A DNA stretch of 64,000 nt from Sulfuricella sp035530375 (GCA_035530375.1 DATKUY010000046.1:1-64000), one strand, 5' to 3'. Shown: positions 1 through 9,912, numbered from the stretch's first letter. Program-made: numbers and translations. The notes: generated from the sequence alone by a model not told the origin.

Positions 1-1
1 G

Positions 2-2320
2 ATGCGCAGCCAGGCATTCACCATCGCGTTGGTGGTCGCTTCCGGCATCAGCGCCTTCGTCACCCTGATCACCACCTACGATTCCCTGCAATGGTCGCGC
101 CATACCTATTATGAGGAGGCACGCTTCGCCCAGGTATTCGCCGACGTCAAGAGCGCGCCCCGCCCGGTGGAAAGACAGATCGCCGAATTGCCGGGCGTGA
201 CCGCGGTGGAAACCACGGTGGTGGAGGATGTCACGCTGGACCTTCCGGGCGTGGCCGAACCGGTGATCGGGCGCATGATCGGCCTGGCCGACAGCCGCGA
301 GCCCGGCCTGAACCGCCTGTTCCTGCGCCAGGGTCGCCTGCCCGAAGCGGGGAGCCGGAACGAGGCCCTGGTTTCGGAGGGCTTCGCCAAGGCGCGCGGC
401 ATCAGGCCCGGCGACCGCATTGCCGTGCTGCTCAACGGCAAGCGCGAACAACTGGTGATCGTCGGCATCGTGCTTTCGCCCGAATACATCTTCGCTTCGC
501 GCGGCATGGAAATCCCGGACGACCAGGGCTTCGGCGTGTTCTGGATGGAGCGCGAGCGTCTGGCGAGCGCCTTCAACATGGAGGGCGCCTTCAACCATGT
601 CGCCTTGAGGCTCGCACCGGGTGCCAGCGAAGCGGCGGCGATCGACGCCCTCGACCGGCTGCTCGAGCCCTATGGCAGCCTCAGCGCCTACGGGCGCAAG
701 GACCAGAATTCCCACCGCATCCTGAGCCAGGAAATCAACCAACAGAAAACCATGGCCACGGTTTTTCCCACCATTTTCCTCGGGGTCGCGGCCTTCCTGC
801 TCAACGTGGTGCTTGCGCGCCAGGTGGCCACCCAGCGTGACCAGATCGCTGCCCTGAAAGCGCTCGGCTACGCCGATTTCGCCATTGCCGTCCATTACCT
901 CAAGCTGGTGCTGGCGATCGTGCTCGCCGGCATCGTGCTCGGTCTGATCCTGGGCAGTTGGCTGGGTTACAGGCTGACGTCGATCTACACCCTGTTCTTT
1001 CACTTTCCGCGCCTGATTTACCGTGTCCAGTTGTGGATTCCGCTGGTAGCATCCGGCACCAGCCTGGCCGCCGCCGTGGCGGCCGCACTCGGCACAGTGC
1101 ACAGGATCGTTTCCCTGGCCCCTGCCGAGGCGATGCGCCCGCCCGCCCCGGCCAGCTACCGCCGCCTGCTGCTGGAACGGTTCGGCCTGGCGCACCTGCT
1201 TTCGCCCCAGGCGCGCATGGTGATCCGCACCATGGAACGCCGGCCGCTACGCACGCTGCTCACCTCTTTCGGCATCGCCTGTTCGGTCGCCATCATCGTG
1301 TCCGGAACCTTCTGGCGCGATGCCGTCAACTACATGATCGATGTCCAGTTCTACCTGTCCGACCGGAGCGATGTCACCGTGGCATTCACCCATCCGGTGA
1401 AACACAGCGCTCTGTATGAAATCGGCCGCCTGCCCGGCGTGCTGCGTACCGAGGAGATGCGCTCGGTACCGGTGCGGCTGCGCGCCGGCCATCACAGCTA
1501 CCGCACTGCGGTATCCGGCTTCCCGCCGAACGCAGAGCTGCGCCATCTGCTCGATGCCGGGCTGCATCTGGTGCCGATGGCCCCTGACGGCATCCTGCTC
1601 TCGCAGCGGCTGGCGGAACGGCTGGAGGTCAAGCCCGGCGACAGGATCCAGCTCGAATCGCTGGAAGCCACCCGCGCCAGGCGCGATGTCCGGGTCACCG
1701 GCGTGGTCAACGACATGATCGGCCTCGCCGCCTATATGGACATTGCCGCCCTCAACCGCTTGATGAGCGAAGGGGATTCGATCTCCGCAGTCGCAGTGAC
1801 GCTCGATCAGAATCAGGCGGAGGCGTTTTACCGCCAGCTCAAACAGATGCCCCAGGTTGCCACGGTCTCCATCAAGGGGGGGGTGCTACGCAGCTTCCGC
1901 GAGACCAATGCCCGCTTCCTGCTGTTTTTCACTGCCATCGTGACGGCGTTTGCCGCCGCCATCGCGGTGGGCGTGGTCTACAATAGCGCCCGCATCGCCT
2001 TGGCGGAACGGGCCTGGGAGCTGGCCAGCCTGCGCGTACTGGGCTTCACCCGCCATGAGGTTTCGGGGCTGTTGCTGGGCGAGCTCGCCATCGAAATCGC
2101 GCTCGCCATCCCGCTCGGGCTATGGTTCGGCTATCTGCTGTCGGCGCTGATCGTCGCGCTGATCCATGTCGAAACCTTCACCATCCCGGTACTTATCACC
2201 TCCGCCACCTATGCCTATGCCGCCCTCACCATCCTGGCCGCCGGTGCGGCCAGCGCGCTGATCGTGCGCCACCGGGTTGACTGCCTGGACCTGGTTGGAG
2301 TATTAAAAACAAGGGAATAA
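2..2320 (+). CDS. ABC transporter permease, FtsX/MacB type (5' end missing)
   Basis: This is an inner-membrane permease subunit of an ABC exporter with two FtsX-like halves. The visible 772 residues begin inside the first membrane helix (QAFTIALVVASGIS), so the true start probably lies before the window. A large periplasmic domain follows. A helix group then lies near residues 255-365, and a second half starts near residue 410 with its own periplasmic domain and three C-terminal helices at about 645-760. Three bases separate its stop from the HlyD-like adaptor, so the two form an operon. The ATP-binding subunit is not in view and is expected upstream. The exported substrate cannot be told from the sequence. 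Confidence 0.85.
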   Translation: MRSQAFTIALVVASGISAFVTLITTYDSLQWSRHTYYEEARFAQVFADVKSAPRPVERQIAELPGVTAVETTVVEDVTLDLPGVAEPVIGRMIGLADSREPGLNRLFLRQGRLPEAGSRNEALVSEGFAKARGIRPGDRIAVLLNGKREQLVIVGIVLSPEYIFASRGMEIPDDQGFGVFWMERERLASAFNMEGAFNHVALRLAPGASEAAAIDALDRLLEPYGSLSAYGRKDQNSHRILSQEINQQKTMATVFPTIFLGVAAFLLNVVLARQVATQRDQIAALKALGYADFAIAVHYLKLVLAIVLAGIVLGLILGSWLGYRLTSIYTLFFHFPRLIYRVQLWIPLVASGTSLAAAVAAALGTVHRIVSLAPAEAMRPPAPASYRRLLLERFGLAHLLSPQARMVIRTMERRPLRTLLTSFGIACSVAIIVSGTFWRDAVNYMIDVQFYLSDRSDVTVAFTHPVKHSALYEIGRLPGVLRTEEMRSVPVRLRAGHHSYRTAVSGFPPNAELRHLLDAGLHLVPMAPDGILLSQRLAERLEVKPGDRIQLESLEATRARRDVRVTGVVNDMIGLAAYMDIAALNRLMSEGDSISAVAVTLDQNQAEAFYRQLKQMPQVATVSIKGGVLRSFRETNARFLLFFTAIVTAFAAAIAVGVVYNSARIALAERAWELASLRVLGFTRHEVSGLLLGELAIEIALAIPLGLWFGYLLSALIVALIHVETFTIPVLITSATYAYAALTILAAGAASALIVRHRVDCLDLVGVLKTRE

Positions 2321-2322
2321 AA

Positions 2323-3522
2323 ATGAACAAACCGACCAAACGAATCCTGCTGATCCTGCTCGGCATCCTGGCACTCATTGCGCTAGCCCTGGCTTTCCGC
2401 CCGCAGCCGGTGCTGGTCGAGGTGGCGGAGATAACGCGCGGCCACTTCGAGCAAACCGTCGAGGACGACGGCAAGACCCGCGTGCGCGAACGCTATGTAG
2501 TGTCTGCCCCGCTCGCCGGCACGCTTCAGCGCATCGGGCTCAAGGCCGGCGACAGGGTGAACCGGGGTGTACTGCTGGCGCTCATCGAACCCAGCATTCC
2601 CGCCCTGCTGGACGTGCGTACCGAACGCGAGCTCAACGAACGGCTGGGCGCGGCGGAAGCGGGAAGACAGCGCAGCGCGGCTGCCGTGGCCCGCTCCCAG
2701 GCGACGCTCGACAAGTCGCGGGCCGACCTCGCCCGCACCCGCAAGCTGGCCGCCAGCGGCTTCGTCTCGCCCGCCCAGGTGGAGCAGGCGGAGCTGGAGC
2801 TCAAGATCAACCTGCGCGAACTGGAGGCCGCCCGGTTCACCGAGCATGCTGCCAGACACGACGTTGAGATGGCGCGCGCCGCCTTGCTGCGGGCACGCGA
2901 GGGGGCATCAGGCCAGTCATCCGGGCGGCACTGGGAGGTGCGCTCCCCGGTTTCTGGCCAGGTGCTGAAAGTCATCCAGGAAAGCGAGGCGGACGTTGCC
3001 ATCGGCGCGCCGCTACTGGAAATAGGCGACCCGGCCGACCTTGAAGTCGTGGTGGATCTGCTCAGTACCGATGCGGTGCAGGTCAGGCCGGGCAACACCG
3101 TGCTCATCGAACGCTGGGGCCGGACCGAGCCGCTGGAAGGCCGGGTGCGAAGGGTCGAGCCATACGCCTTCACCAAAATATCCGCCTTGGGCGTGGAAGA
3201 ACAGCGGGTGAACGTAATCATCGATCTGACCTCTCCCGTCGCGAAATGGCAATCCCTCGGCGACGGCTACCGGGTGGATGCGCGCATCGTCGTGGCGAGC
3301 CTGGAGAATGCAGTCAAAGTGCCGGTCAGTGCGCTGTTCCGGGAAGGCGAACAATGGGCCGTGTTCACGGTCGTCGATGGCCGGGCCGCCAAGCGTATCG
3401 TGCAACTGGCACAGCGCAGTAGCCTGGAAGCGGTAGTGTCAAAGGGGCTGGCACCGGGTGAAAAAACGATTGTCCACCCAGGCGATACGGTCAGGGACGG
3501 CTGCCGCGTAAAAACACATTAA
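2323..3522 (+). CDS. HlyD/MacA-type periplasmic adaptor of an ABC exporter
   Basis: This 399-residue membrane-fusion protein has one N-terminal membrane anchor (residues about 8-24). Next come the first half of a lipoyl-like domain (VSAPLAGTLQRIGLKAGD), an Ala/Arg-rich alpha-hairpin (about 95-190), the second lipoyl half (VRSPVSGQVLKVIQESEADV) and beta-barrel domains. Adaptors of this kind bridge an inner-membrane pump and an outer-membrane channel. It follows the permease by 2 bases, which makes it that pump's partner. No outer-membrane component is adjacent, so a TolC-like protein encoded elsewhere may be used. The substrate is unknown. Confidence 0.85.
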   Translation: MNKPTKRILLILLGILALIALALAFRPQPVLVEVAEITRGHFEQTVEDDGKTRVRERYVVSAPLAGTLQRIGLKAGDRVNRGVLLALIEPSIPALLDVRTERELNERLGAAEAGRQRSAAAVARSQATLDKSRADLARTRKLAASGFVSPAQVEQAELELKINLRELEAARFTEHAARHDVEMARAALLRAREGASGQSSGRHWEVRSPVSGQVLKVIQESEADVAIGAPLLEIGDPADLEVVVDLLSTDAVQVRPGNTVLIERWGRTEPLEGRVRRVEPYAFTKISALGVEEQRVNVIIDLTSPVAKWQSLGDGYRVDARIVVASLENAVKVPVSALFREGEQWAVFTVVDGRAAKRIVQLAQRSSLEAVVSKGLAPGEKTIVHPGDTVRDGCRVKTH

Positions 3523-3694
3523 CCGTCTCGACTGTTCCGATCCAGAAAAAATGCGCCTTTCTCGCCCAACCGGACTTGTCCGCTTCGCACCTGTACGCAC
3601 CCGTCAACTGCTTGCGAAATATCTATTTAAATGAGAAACTTGCAGTAATTTTCTCAATGAGACGCATACACAGACTGACTCAACTGGAGCAATA

Positions 3695-4897
3695 ATGGCC
3701 GAAAAACATTTCCCGGTTTTCATCCAGCCCGTTTATGACTATCGCCTGAACTGGAACGGGTTTAACCTGGTTTTTCGGGAAGATATTCCCATTGCAGAGA
3801 ACCAGTTCTCCCCACTTGCGGAAGAATGGGCGACGTTCGTATCGATACCCGGTTTCAGGTTTTTCTTTTCCCTCAATCCCGACTGGTTACAGCGGGGAAT
3901 GCAGGGAATGCCCTTCCCTGCGGATCAGGTGGTCTTCATCCTGCAACCCCGGCAGGCGCTGGATGGCGATCTGATGGCACGCTGCGAGGAAATAAAAGCC
4001 CAGGGCTTCCGTTTTGCCATTGTCGGCGATGCCGGCTCCATTCTTTCCCGCAACGAAGTTGCCAGTATCGCAGTGTTTGCCGCAGCAGAGGCGAAAGAGA
4101 AAACCCCCGCCGACGTCTGGCGCAAGATGGAACGGAGCGATGTCAAACTGTTCGCCACCGGCCTGAACAGCATGGAGCTGTTCAAATGGTGCGCCGAGAA
4201 AAAGTTCGCCTTCCACACTTTCGCCTCTCTTGACGGCTTCCGGAATGGGAAAGATCAGCCGCGGGGTTCTTCCAAACTGACCCTGATGAAGCTGCTGACC
4301 CTTGTTACCCAAGACGCCGAAACCCACGAACTCGAACTGGCGCTTCGCCAGGAACCCAGGCTCTCCTTTGATTTGCTGCGCCTGGTCAACTCCGCTTCGA
4401 TGGGATTGCGCACCAAGGTTTCCTCTTTCGGCCACGCCCTGACAATCCTCGGCAGGCGCCAGTTGCAGCGCTGGTTGCAACTCCTGATGTTTGCGCACCA
4501 GAAGGAAGGCGCGAACGACCCCGGCATCCTGATGCACAGAGCGGCAGCGCGCGGCCGTCTGATGGAATTACTGACCAAGTCGACAATCCAATCCCCTTCG
4601 CTCGAATTCCAGGAACAGGCTTTCATGGTGGGCATTTTTTCCTTGCTCGACATCCTGATGAACATGCCAATGGAGGATATCCTGAAGACACTGCTTCTGG
4701 CCGACTCCCTCGATGCCGCCCTATCGCGGCGGGAAGGCATGCTGGGGGAGATGCTGAAGCTGGTGGAGAGTGCAGAGAGCCTTGATTTCGACGGAGCGGC
4801 ACAGATCATGGACAAGCTGAAGATTTCCCCGGAAGCCTTTTGTCAGGCGCAGGCGGCCGCCCTCAACTGGACTCACAAAATAAACGTGGCAGAGTGA
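3695..4897 (+). CDS. Degenerate EAL-HDOD signalling protein
   Basis: This 400-residue protein has the YuxH-like architecture, with an EAL-derived N-terminal half (about 1-185) and an HDOD domain (about 190-390, around LRQEPRLSFDLLRLVNSAS). The EAL half lacks the signature glutamate and the DDFG metal-binding motif (the corresponding stretch reads IVGDAGS), so phosphodiesterase activity is unlikely and a binding or scaffold role is more plausible. It is followed after 18 bases by a PAS-GGDEF-EAL protein, so the two are probably co-transcribed. The start ATG is preceded by a GGAG-type ribosome site (ctggagcaata). Confidence 0.8.
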   Translation: MAEKHFPVFIQPVYDYRLNWNGFNLVFREDIPIAENQFSPLAEEWATFVSIPGFRFFFSLNPDWLQRGMQGMPFPADQVVFILQPRQALDGDLMARCEEIKAQGFRFAIVGDAGSILSRNEVASIAVFAAAEAKEKTPADVWRKMERSDVKLFATGLNSMELFKWCAEKKFAFHTFASLDGFRNGKDQPRGSSKLTLMKLLTLVTQDAETHELELALRQEPRLSFDLLRLVNSASMGLRTKVSSFGHALTILGRRQLQRWLQLLMFAHQKEGANDPGILMHRAAARGRLMELLTKSTIQSPSLEFQEQAFMVGIFSLLDILMNMPMEDILKTLLLADSLDAALSRREGMLGEMLKLVESAESLDFDGAAQIMDKLKISPEAFCQAQAAALNWTHKINVAE

Positions 4898-4915
4898 ACG
4901 GACATTCCGAATAAA

Positions 4916-7411
4916 ATGAGTGCCCGCGTAAATCACCCCGCCGCTTCCAACAATACGGCCTCCGATGCGGAGCTGATCAGACGGCTCGTCGAAGCCATCC
5001 TGAATCACGAAACAGAGATGCTGGCCGAGGAGATCGGCGATATTTTCCGTATCGCGTTCGGAGGGACGGAAGGATTCTGCTTCCTGGACGAAGAACCGGA
5101 TCGCCCATACGCCCTGGGCACGCTGCCGGATCGCTGGCGGGCGGGCGTGGCAAAAGCATTGCAGCAGCATACCGCCGTACCGCTGCCGGTTGCCGACAAG
5201 AACGCACTCCCATGCTTATGCTGCCCGTTGCAATCCGGCGACAAGAAGCTGGGCGCCGTTTGCGTGGCCGGGCAAACCTATTCCGCCGCCGAAACCTTGC
5301 GCCTGCAACACTTTGCCGACCTGACCGCAGAATTCCTGAATACCCGCCTCACGCGTGACCGGCATAACCGCAACCTGCTGGAAACCGAAGAACGAAACAG
5401 TCAACAGCAACAGATCATCGACCATATCCACGACTCCGTCATTACGATGGATATGCAAGGCTACATCACCTGCTGGAACAAGGGCGCAGAAAGCCTGTTC
5501 GGCTATACCGGCGAAGAAGCCATCGGCAAGAATATTCTTTTTCTTTATGCCGACGAAGAAGAGGACGATTCCCTGCTCTATCAGGATCTTTTCGACAAGG
5601 GTGGGCGTGAAATGGTGGTGCGCCGACGCAAGAAGACCGGGGAAATTTTCTGGGCAAGCCTCACGCTCTCACTGATTCGCGACAAAAAAGACAATCCGAG
5701 CGGCATGATCGGCTACCTGTCCGACATCACCGAACGCCTTCAGGCAGAAGAACAGCTGCGTCTGCAGGCAGCGATCTTCGAATACAGCGACGAAGGCATC
5801 ATCATCATTGACCCCGCCGGCATCATCGCATCCGTCAACAAGGCATTCACCAAGATCACCGGCTACGCATCTGACGATGTCCTGGGGAAGACGCCGGGAT
5901 TTCTTCGTTCCAGCCATCATCACGACGAGGATTTCTACCTCGCTGTGTACACCTCGCTTTACGACACCGGCCACTGGATCGGCGAAGGATGGGGAAGGCG
6001 GAAGAACGGCGAATCCTTCCCCGTGTGGATGTCCATCAGCAGCGTGCACGGCAAGGACAACGCAATCGCCTATTATTTCGCCATCTTTACCGACATTGCC
6101 GAGCGAAAAAATGCCGAGAAACAGATATACCGCCTCGCCTACTACGACACGCTGACCAGCCTGCCCAACCGGGCGATGCTTTACACCCACCTGAAGCAGG
6201 CCCTGGCCGAGGCGAACCGTAACCAGCTCCATGGCGCCGTCCTGTTTATCGGCCTGGACCGCTTCAAGCAGGTCAACGATTCGCTGGGGCATGACGCAGG
6301 CGACCTGCTGCTGAAAGAAGTCGCCCAATGCCTGGCCGGCTGCGTGCGTGAGGAGGATGTGGTCGCCCGGATCGGCGGCGACGAGTTCGTGGTGGCTCTG
6401 TTTGACATCACCGAGCGGGAGCACGCCGCCATCGTGGCGGAAAAAATTATCGCCCGGCTGTCGCAGCCCATCATGGTGAATGGCCACGAGCTGCTGATGT
6501 CGGCCAGCGTCGGCATCAGCGTCTACCCGGATAACGGAGACGATGCCGAGACCCTGCTAAAATGCGCCGATGTGGCAATGCATCGCGCCAAGCGCGATAA
6601 CAGCCACAATGGAATCATGTTCTTCTCTCAGGACATGAACCTGCGTTCCCTGGAAAAACTCAAGCTGGAAAGCAATCTGCGCCGCGCCATGGAACGCGAC
6701 GAGCTGACGCTCAATTACCAGCCTCAGCTCGATCTCGCCACCGGAAAGATCGTCGGCGCGGAAGTGCTGTTGCGATGGAACCACGATGGCACAACGATTT
6801 CCCCCGCCCAGTTTATCCCGATCGCCGAGCAAACCGGACTGATCATCCCTATCGGCGAATGGATACTCGAAACGGTTTGCGCCAGAAACAAACAGTGGCA
6901 GGAAGCGGGGCTGCCCATCGTCAAGCTGGCGGTCAACATCTCCGCGAAGCAGTTCCGCCAGAGTCTTCCGCAACTGGTGGAACAACTACTCGGCCACCAC
7001 CGCCTCGCCCCTTCCTATCTCGAGCTGGAAATCACCGAGAGCGTGATCATGCGGAATGCCGAGGGGGTGATTTCCATGATGGCGGAATTCCAGCGCCTGG
7101 GCATCACTCTGTCGCTGGACGATTTTGGTACGGGCTATTCCAGCCTGAGCTACCTCAAGCGCTTCCCCATCGACACCCTCAAGATAGACCAGTCCTTCAT
7201 CCGCGGCCTGCCCGACGATACCGACGATACCGCAATCGCCAAGGCAATCATCAGTCTGGCCAGAAACCTCGGCCTGAGGGTTATCGCGGAGGGAGTGGAA
7301 ACCGCAGAACAACTGGATTTTCTCCGCTCGGCCGGGTGCGATGAAATCCAGGGTTATTATTACAGCCGCCCCTTGGCGGAAGATGATTTCGTCCGTTTCC
7401 TCCAACAATAA
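4916..7411 (+). CDS. PAS-GGDEF-EAL dual c-di-GMP enzyme
   Basis: The 831 residues comprise an N-terminal GAF-like region (about 20-145), two PAS domains (about 160-280 and 285-405), a GGDEF domain with intact RIGGDEF, and an EAL domain. The EAL domain keeps EVLLR in place of EALLR, NISAKQF, LEITES, DDFGTGYSS, EGVET and QGYYYSRPL, so all catalytic positions I can check are present. It may both make and degrade c-di-GMP, responding to a ligand or redox signal through the PAS domains. No transmembrane helix is visible, which suggests a cytoplasmic enzyme. Its close partner is the EAL-HDOD protein just upstream. Confidence 0.92.
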   Translation: MSARVNHPAASNNTASDAELIRRLVEAILNHETEMLAEEIGDIFRIAFGGTEGFCFLDEEPDRPYALGTLPDRWRAGVAKALQQHTAVPLPVADKNALPCLCCPLQSGDKKLGAVCVAGQTYSAAETLRLQHFADLTAEFLNTRLTRDRHNRNLLETEERNSQQQQIIDHIHDSVITMDMQGYITCWNKGAESLFGYTGEEAIGKNILFLYADEEEDDSLLYQDLFDKGGREMVVRRRKKTGEIFWASLTLSLIRDKKDNPSGMIGYLSDITERLQAEEQLRLQAAIFEYSDEGIIIIDPAGIIASVNKAFTKITGYASDDVLGKTPGFLRSSHHHDEDFYLAVYTSLYDTGHWIGEGWGRRKNGESFPVWMSISSVHGKDNAIAYYFAIFTDIAERKNAEKQIYRLAYYDTLTSLPNRAMLYTHLKQALAEANRNQLHGAVLFIGLDRFKQVNDSLGHDAGDLLLKEVAQCLAGCVREEDVVARIGGDEFVVALFDITEREHAAIVAEKIIARLSQPIMVNGHELLMSASVGISVYPDNGDDAETLLKCADVAMHRAKRDNSHNGIMFFSQDMNLRSLEKLKLESNLRRAMERDELTLNYQPQLDLATGKIVGAEVLLRWNHDGTTISPAQFIPIAEQTGLIIPIGEWILETVCARNKQWQEAGLPIVKLAVNISAKQFRQSLPQLVEQLLGHHRLAPSYLELEITESVIMRNAEGVISMMAEFQRLGITLSLDDFGTGYSSLSYLKRFPIDTLKIDQSFIRGLPDDTDDTAIAKAIISLARNLGLRVIAEGVETAEQLDFLRSAGCDEIQGYYYSRPLAEDDFVRFLQQ

Positions 7412-7542
7412 ACAGGGCTGAGGACCGACTGTAATTTTGCTCGGAAGCTGTCCTATAATTAATCTTTCAAGACCGCTTCTCAAAGGCCCGAAATTCAAAT
7501 AGTGTAATATTCAGCGCTTTAAGCCTGCCGCATTCGCCCACA

Positions 7543-8397
7543 ATGAAAAACACCGCCATCCTGTTGATTTCCTGCCCTGACCGCAAAGGGCTGGTAGCGG
7601 GCATTGCCGATTTTCTCTATCGCCACAACGCCAACATCCTCCATGCCGACCAGCACCAGGACAGCGAACTGGGGCTATTCCTGATGCGCGTCGAATGGGA
7701 TCTGCACGATTTCGACTTGAGCCCGGAACAGTTCAAGCAGCATTTTTCGCCAATCGCCGAAAAATTCGAGATGCAGTGGCATCTGGCGTTGTCGGCTCAC
7801 CGCCCCAAGGTGGCGATTTTCGTTTCGCGCTATGACCATTGCCTGGCCGACCTGCTTTACCGCCACCAGGCCGGCGAATTGCACTGCGATATCCCGCTGA
7901 TCATCGGCAATCACAACGACACGAAATGGATCGCCGATTCCTACAAAATTCCGTTCCAGTACGTTGCCGTTCACAAGGACAGCAAGGTGGAAGCGGAAAA
8001 AACCCAGATCGCGCTGCTGCGCCACCACCACATCGACCTGGTCGTGCTGGCGCGCTATATGCAGGTTCTGTCTGCGGATTTCATCCGGCACTACCCCAAT
8101 CGCATCATCAACATCCACCACTCCTTCCTGCCCGCTTTTCTCGGCGCCAAGCCCTACCACCGCGCCTTCGAACGCGGCGTGAAACTAATCGGCGCAACCA
8201 GCCACTATGTCACCGAAGTGCTGGACGACGGACCGATCATCGAGCAGGATGTGACCCGCATTTCACACCGCGACGCCATCGACGATCTGATCCAGAAGGG
8301 TCGCGACCTGGAGAAAGCAGTGCTGTCGCGGGGGGTGCGCTGGCACATCGAAAGCAGAATTCTTCTCTATGCCAACAAGACGGTGATTTTTGATTGA
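7543..8397 (+). CDS. purU: Formyltetrahydrofolate deformylase
   Basis: PurU hydrolyses 10-formyl-THF to THF and formate, balancing one-carbon pools and feeding formate to PurT. The 284 residues match the family length. An N-terminal ACT domain (about 5-80) is followed by the formyltransferase-type catalytic domain with the IIGNHND loop, NIHHSFLPAF and GATSHYVTEVLDDGPII, which carry the expected Asn, His and Asp catalytic residues. It stands alone, with a 131-base leader upstream containing a TATAAT at 7454-7459, and faces the FNR-like gene convergently. Confidence 0.95.
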   Translation: MKNTAILLISCPDRKGLVAGIADFLYRHNANILHADQHQDSELGLFLMRVEWDLHDFDLSPEQFKQHFSPIAEKFEMQWHLALSAHRPKVAIFVSRYDHCLADLLYRHQAGELHCDIPLIIGNHNDTKWIADSYKIPFQYVAVHKDSKVEAEKTQIALLRHHHIDLVVLARYMQVLSADFIRHYPNRIINIHHSFLPAFLGAKPYHRAFERGVKLIGATSHYVTEVLDDGPIIEQDVTRISHRDAIDDLIQKGRDLEKAVLSRGVRWHIESRILLYANKTVIFD

Positions 8398-8415
8398 ACA
8401 GGAGAATAGCGAGAG

Positions 8416-8446
8416 AAAAAAACCGCCTGTCGTAGGTGACAGGCGG
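8416..8446 (-). terminator. Rho-independent terminator of the FNR-like gene
   Basis: A perfect 9-bp stem (ccgcctgtc / gacaggcgg, 8423-8431 with 8438-8446) and a 6-base loop are followed, in the minus-strand direction, by seven T residues (8422-8416). It lies 140 bases past the stop of the FNR-like gene. Confidence 0.75.
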
Positions 8447-8586
8447 GGAAAAAAGCCGCCTTATCGGTGGCCTCGGAGGTTACTCAACTGACCAATGAAC
8501 AGGCCAACGCGCCATGGGGGATAAACGCGTTAGGTGGATATTAGGTCAGCGGACCGTCCGCCGTCATTGATAATTCGCAATGGTTT

Positions 8587-9279
8587 TCAATCGGCGGCAA
8601 TCCTGTTAAGCATGGCGCTGTCAAATTTAAACCCGCTGCCGCCCGGAATATCCTGCAGTGCGCCACTGCGCTTGAATTCAGCAATAATCCGGCTGGCCGT
8701 TTCGGTGGTGATGCCGAGCATTGACCCCATGTCCTCCCGCCCGAACAGTTCACAGCCCCCATCCCCGTTGCCCACCAAACGCAGCAGCAGCCGCGCCATG
8801 CGCGCCCGCGCGCTACCGGTGGCGAGCTGGGTCAGCCAGGCATCGGCCTCTTCCAGCGCGTACTGCCAGCGCACCATCAATTCCTTGTGCAGCTTGTGAT
8901 TTTCATTATCCAGCCGCTGAATCACTTCCAGCGGAATGCGGCACACCTCGGATTGCTGCAGAACGACGGCGTCGTGCTGGTAGGCCTGCCCAAGCAGCGC
9001 TTCCAGACCGGTCACATCGGTGGGACGGAGCAGGCGAACGATGCGCTGGCGCCCGTCCGGCAGGTATTGCACCAGCTTGAGCAGGCCGCTACGAATGGTG
9101 AACACCGCCTGCGCCGGATCGCCCGCCCGGTAAAGCACTTCATGCGGGGCAAGCGCGATGTCGTCGATCGGGCGGTGTATGCTCTCGCAATCGCTGATTT
9201 CCAGCCCGGCGAACAGTACCGATTTGCGGATGCTGCAATCGGCGCAGTTGACTTCGCCCCTGGTGAACGTTTTGTCCAT
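8587..9279 (-). CDS. CRP/FNR-family transcriptional regulator
   Basis: The 230 residues comprise a short Cys-containing N-terminus, a cyclic-nucleotide-type beta-roll, a dimer helix and a helix-turn-helix whose recognition helix reads TETASRIIAEF. The E-xx-SR arrangement is that of FNR, so an FNR-like DNA box (TTGAT-N4-ATCAA) is expected. Of the four cluster cysteines of E. coli FNR, C20 and C23 (here CADC, residues 12-15) and C122 (EVCRIP, residue 113) are present, but the C29 position is valine (residue 21). A nearby Cys at residue 31 might substitute. The ATG at 9279 is preferred over an upstream TTG at 9291. It probably regulates respiration or nitrogen-oxide genes, but the target is not visible here. 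Confidence 0.85.
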   Translation of the reverse strand: MDKTFTRGEVNCADCSIRKSVLFAGLEISDCESIHRPIDDIALAPHEVLYRAGDPAQAVFTIRSGLLKLVQYLPDGRQRIVRLLRPTDVTGLEALLGQAYQHDAVVLQQSEVCRIPLEVIQRLDNENHKLHKELMVRWQYALEEADAWLTQLATGSARARMARLLLRLVGNGDGGCELFGREDMGSMLGITTETASRIIAEFKRSGALQDIPGGSGFKFDSAMLNRIAAD

Positions 9280-9333
9280 GAGAAATCGCAATTGGTTTTA
9301 AAGAATCGTAATCTTAGCGCCTGAACCCTTGCT

Positions 9334-9912
9334 TCAGGAAGAAATATCGTTAGCTCCTAACGACTCTGCATCAGCCACCAGGTTCCGGTACTTTTTCCAG
9401 TCGAAACATGGACCCGGATCGGTCTTGCGCACCGGGGCAATGTCCGAATGGCCGACGATCTCCTCGACCGGGTAGGCCTGTTGCAGTGCGTGGGTCAGTT
9501 TCGCCAGCTTTTCATATTGGGCCTCGGTGAAGGGATCGTCATCGCTGCCTTCCATCTCGATACCGATGGAAAAATCATTGCAGCGGATGCGGTCATGCCA
9601 GGATGAAACACCGGCATGCCAGGCGCGCTTGTTGCATGAAACGAACTGGATAATCTCGCCGTCGCGACGAATGAAGAAATGAGCCGATACCCTGAGGTCG
9701 ACAATCAGCTGATAATAAGGATGCGCGCTCACATCGAGTTTGCCGGTAAAAAAATCGATCACGCCATTGCCGCCATACTCGCGAGGCGGCAGGCTGATAT
9801 TGTGTATCACCAGCAACGGTATATCGAATTCGACCCCCGCCGGGCGCTCGTCGCAATTGGGGGTGGCGATGAAACGCACGCCCTGCAAGAAACCTGATTT
9901 ATCTATTTTCAT
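9334..9912 (-). CDS. ampD: 1,6-anhydro-N-acetylmuramyl-L-alanine amidase
   Basis: AmpD cleaves the lactyl-peptide bond of cytoplasmic anhydro-muropeptides in peptidoglycan recycling. The 192 residues match the cytoplasmic AmpD family, with no signal peptide. The zinc ligands are visible as H37 (VIHN), H155 (GHSD) and D165 (KTDPGPCF), with the catalytic Glu in IGIEMEG. It lies 54 bases upstream of the FNR-like gene on the same strand, so the two may be co-transcribed. No ampE or ampC is adjacent. Confidence 0.93.
   Translation of the reverse strand: MKIDKSGFLQGVRFIATPNCDERPAGVEFDIPLLVIHNISLPPREYGGNGVIDFFTGKLDVSAHPYYQLIVDLRVSAHFFIRRDGEIIQFVSCNKRAWHAGVSSWHDRIRCNDFSIGIEMEGSDDDPFTEAQYEKLAKLTHALQQAYPVEEIVGHSDIAPVRKTDPGPCFDWKKYRNLVADAESLGANDISS

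Noticed and set aside
7437..7459. A full sigma-70 promoter in front of purU
   Set aside because: TATAAT at 7454 is good, but no -35 lies at 16-18 bases; only the -10 is mentioned in the gene entry.
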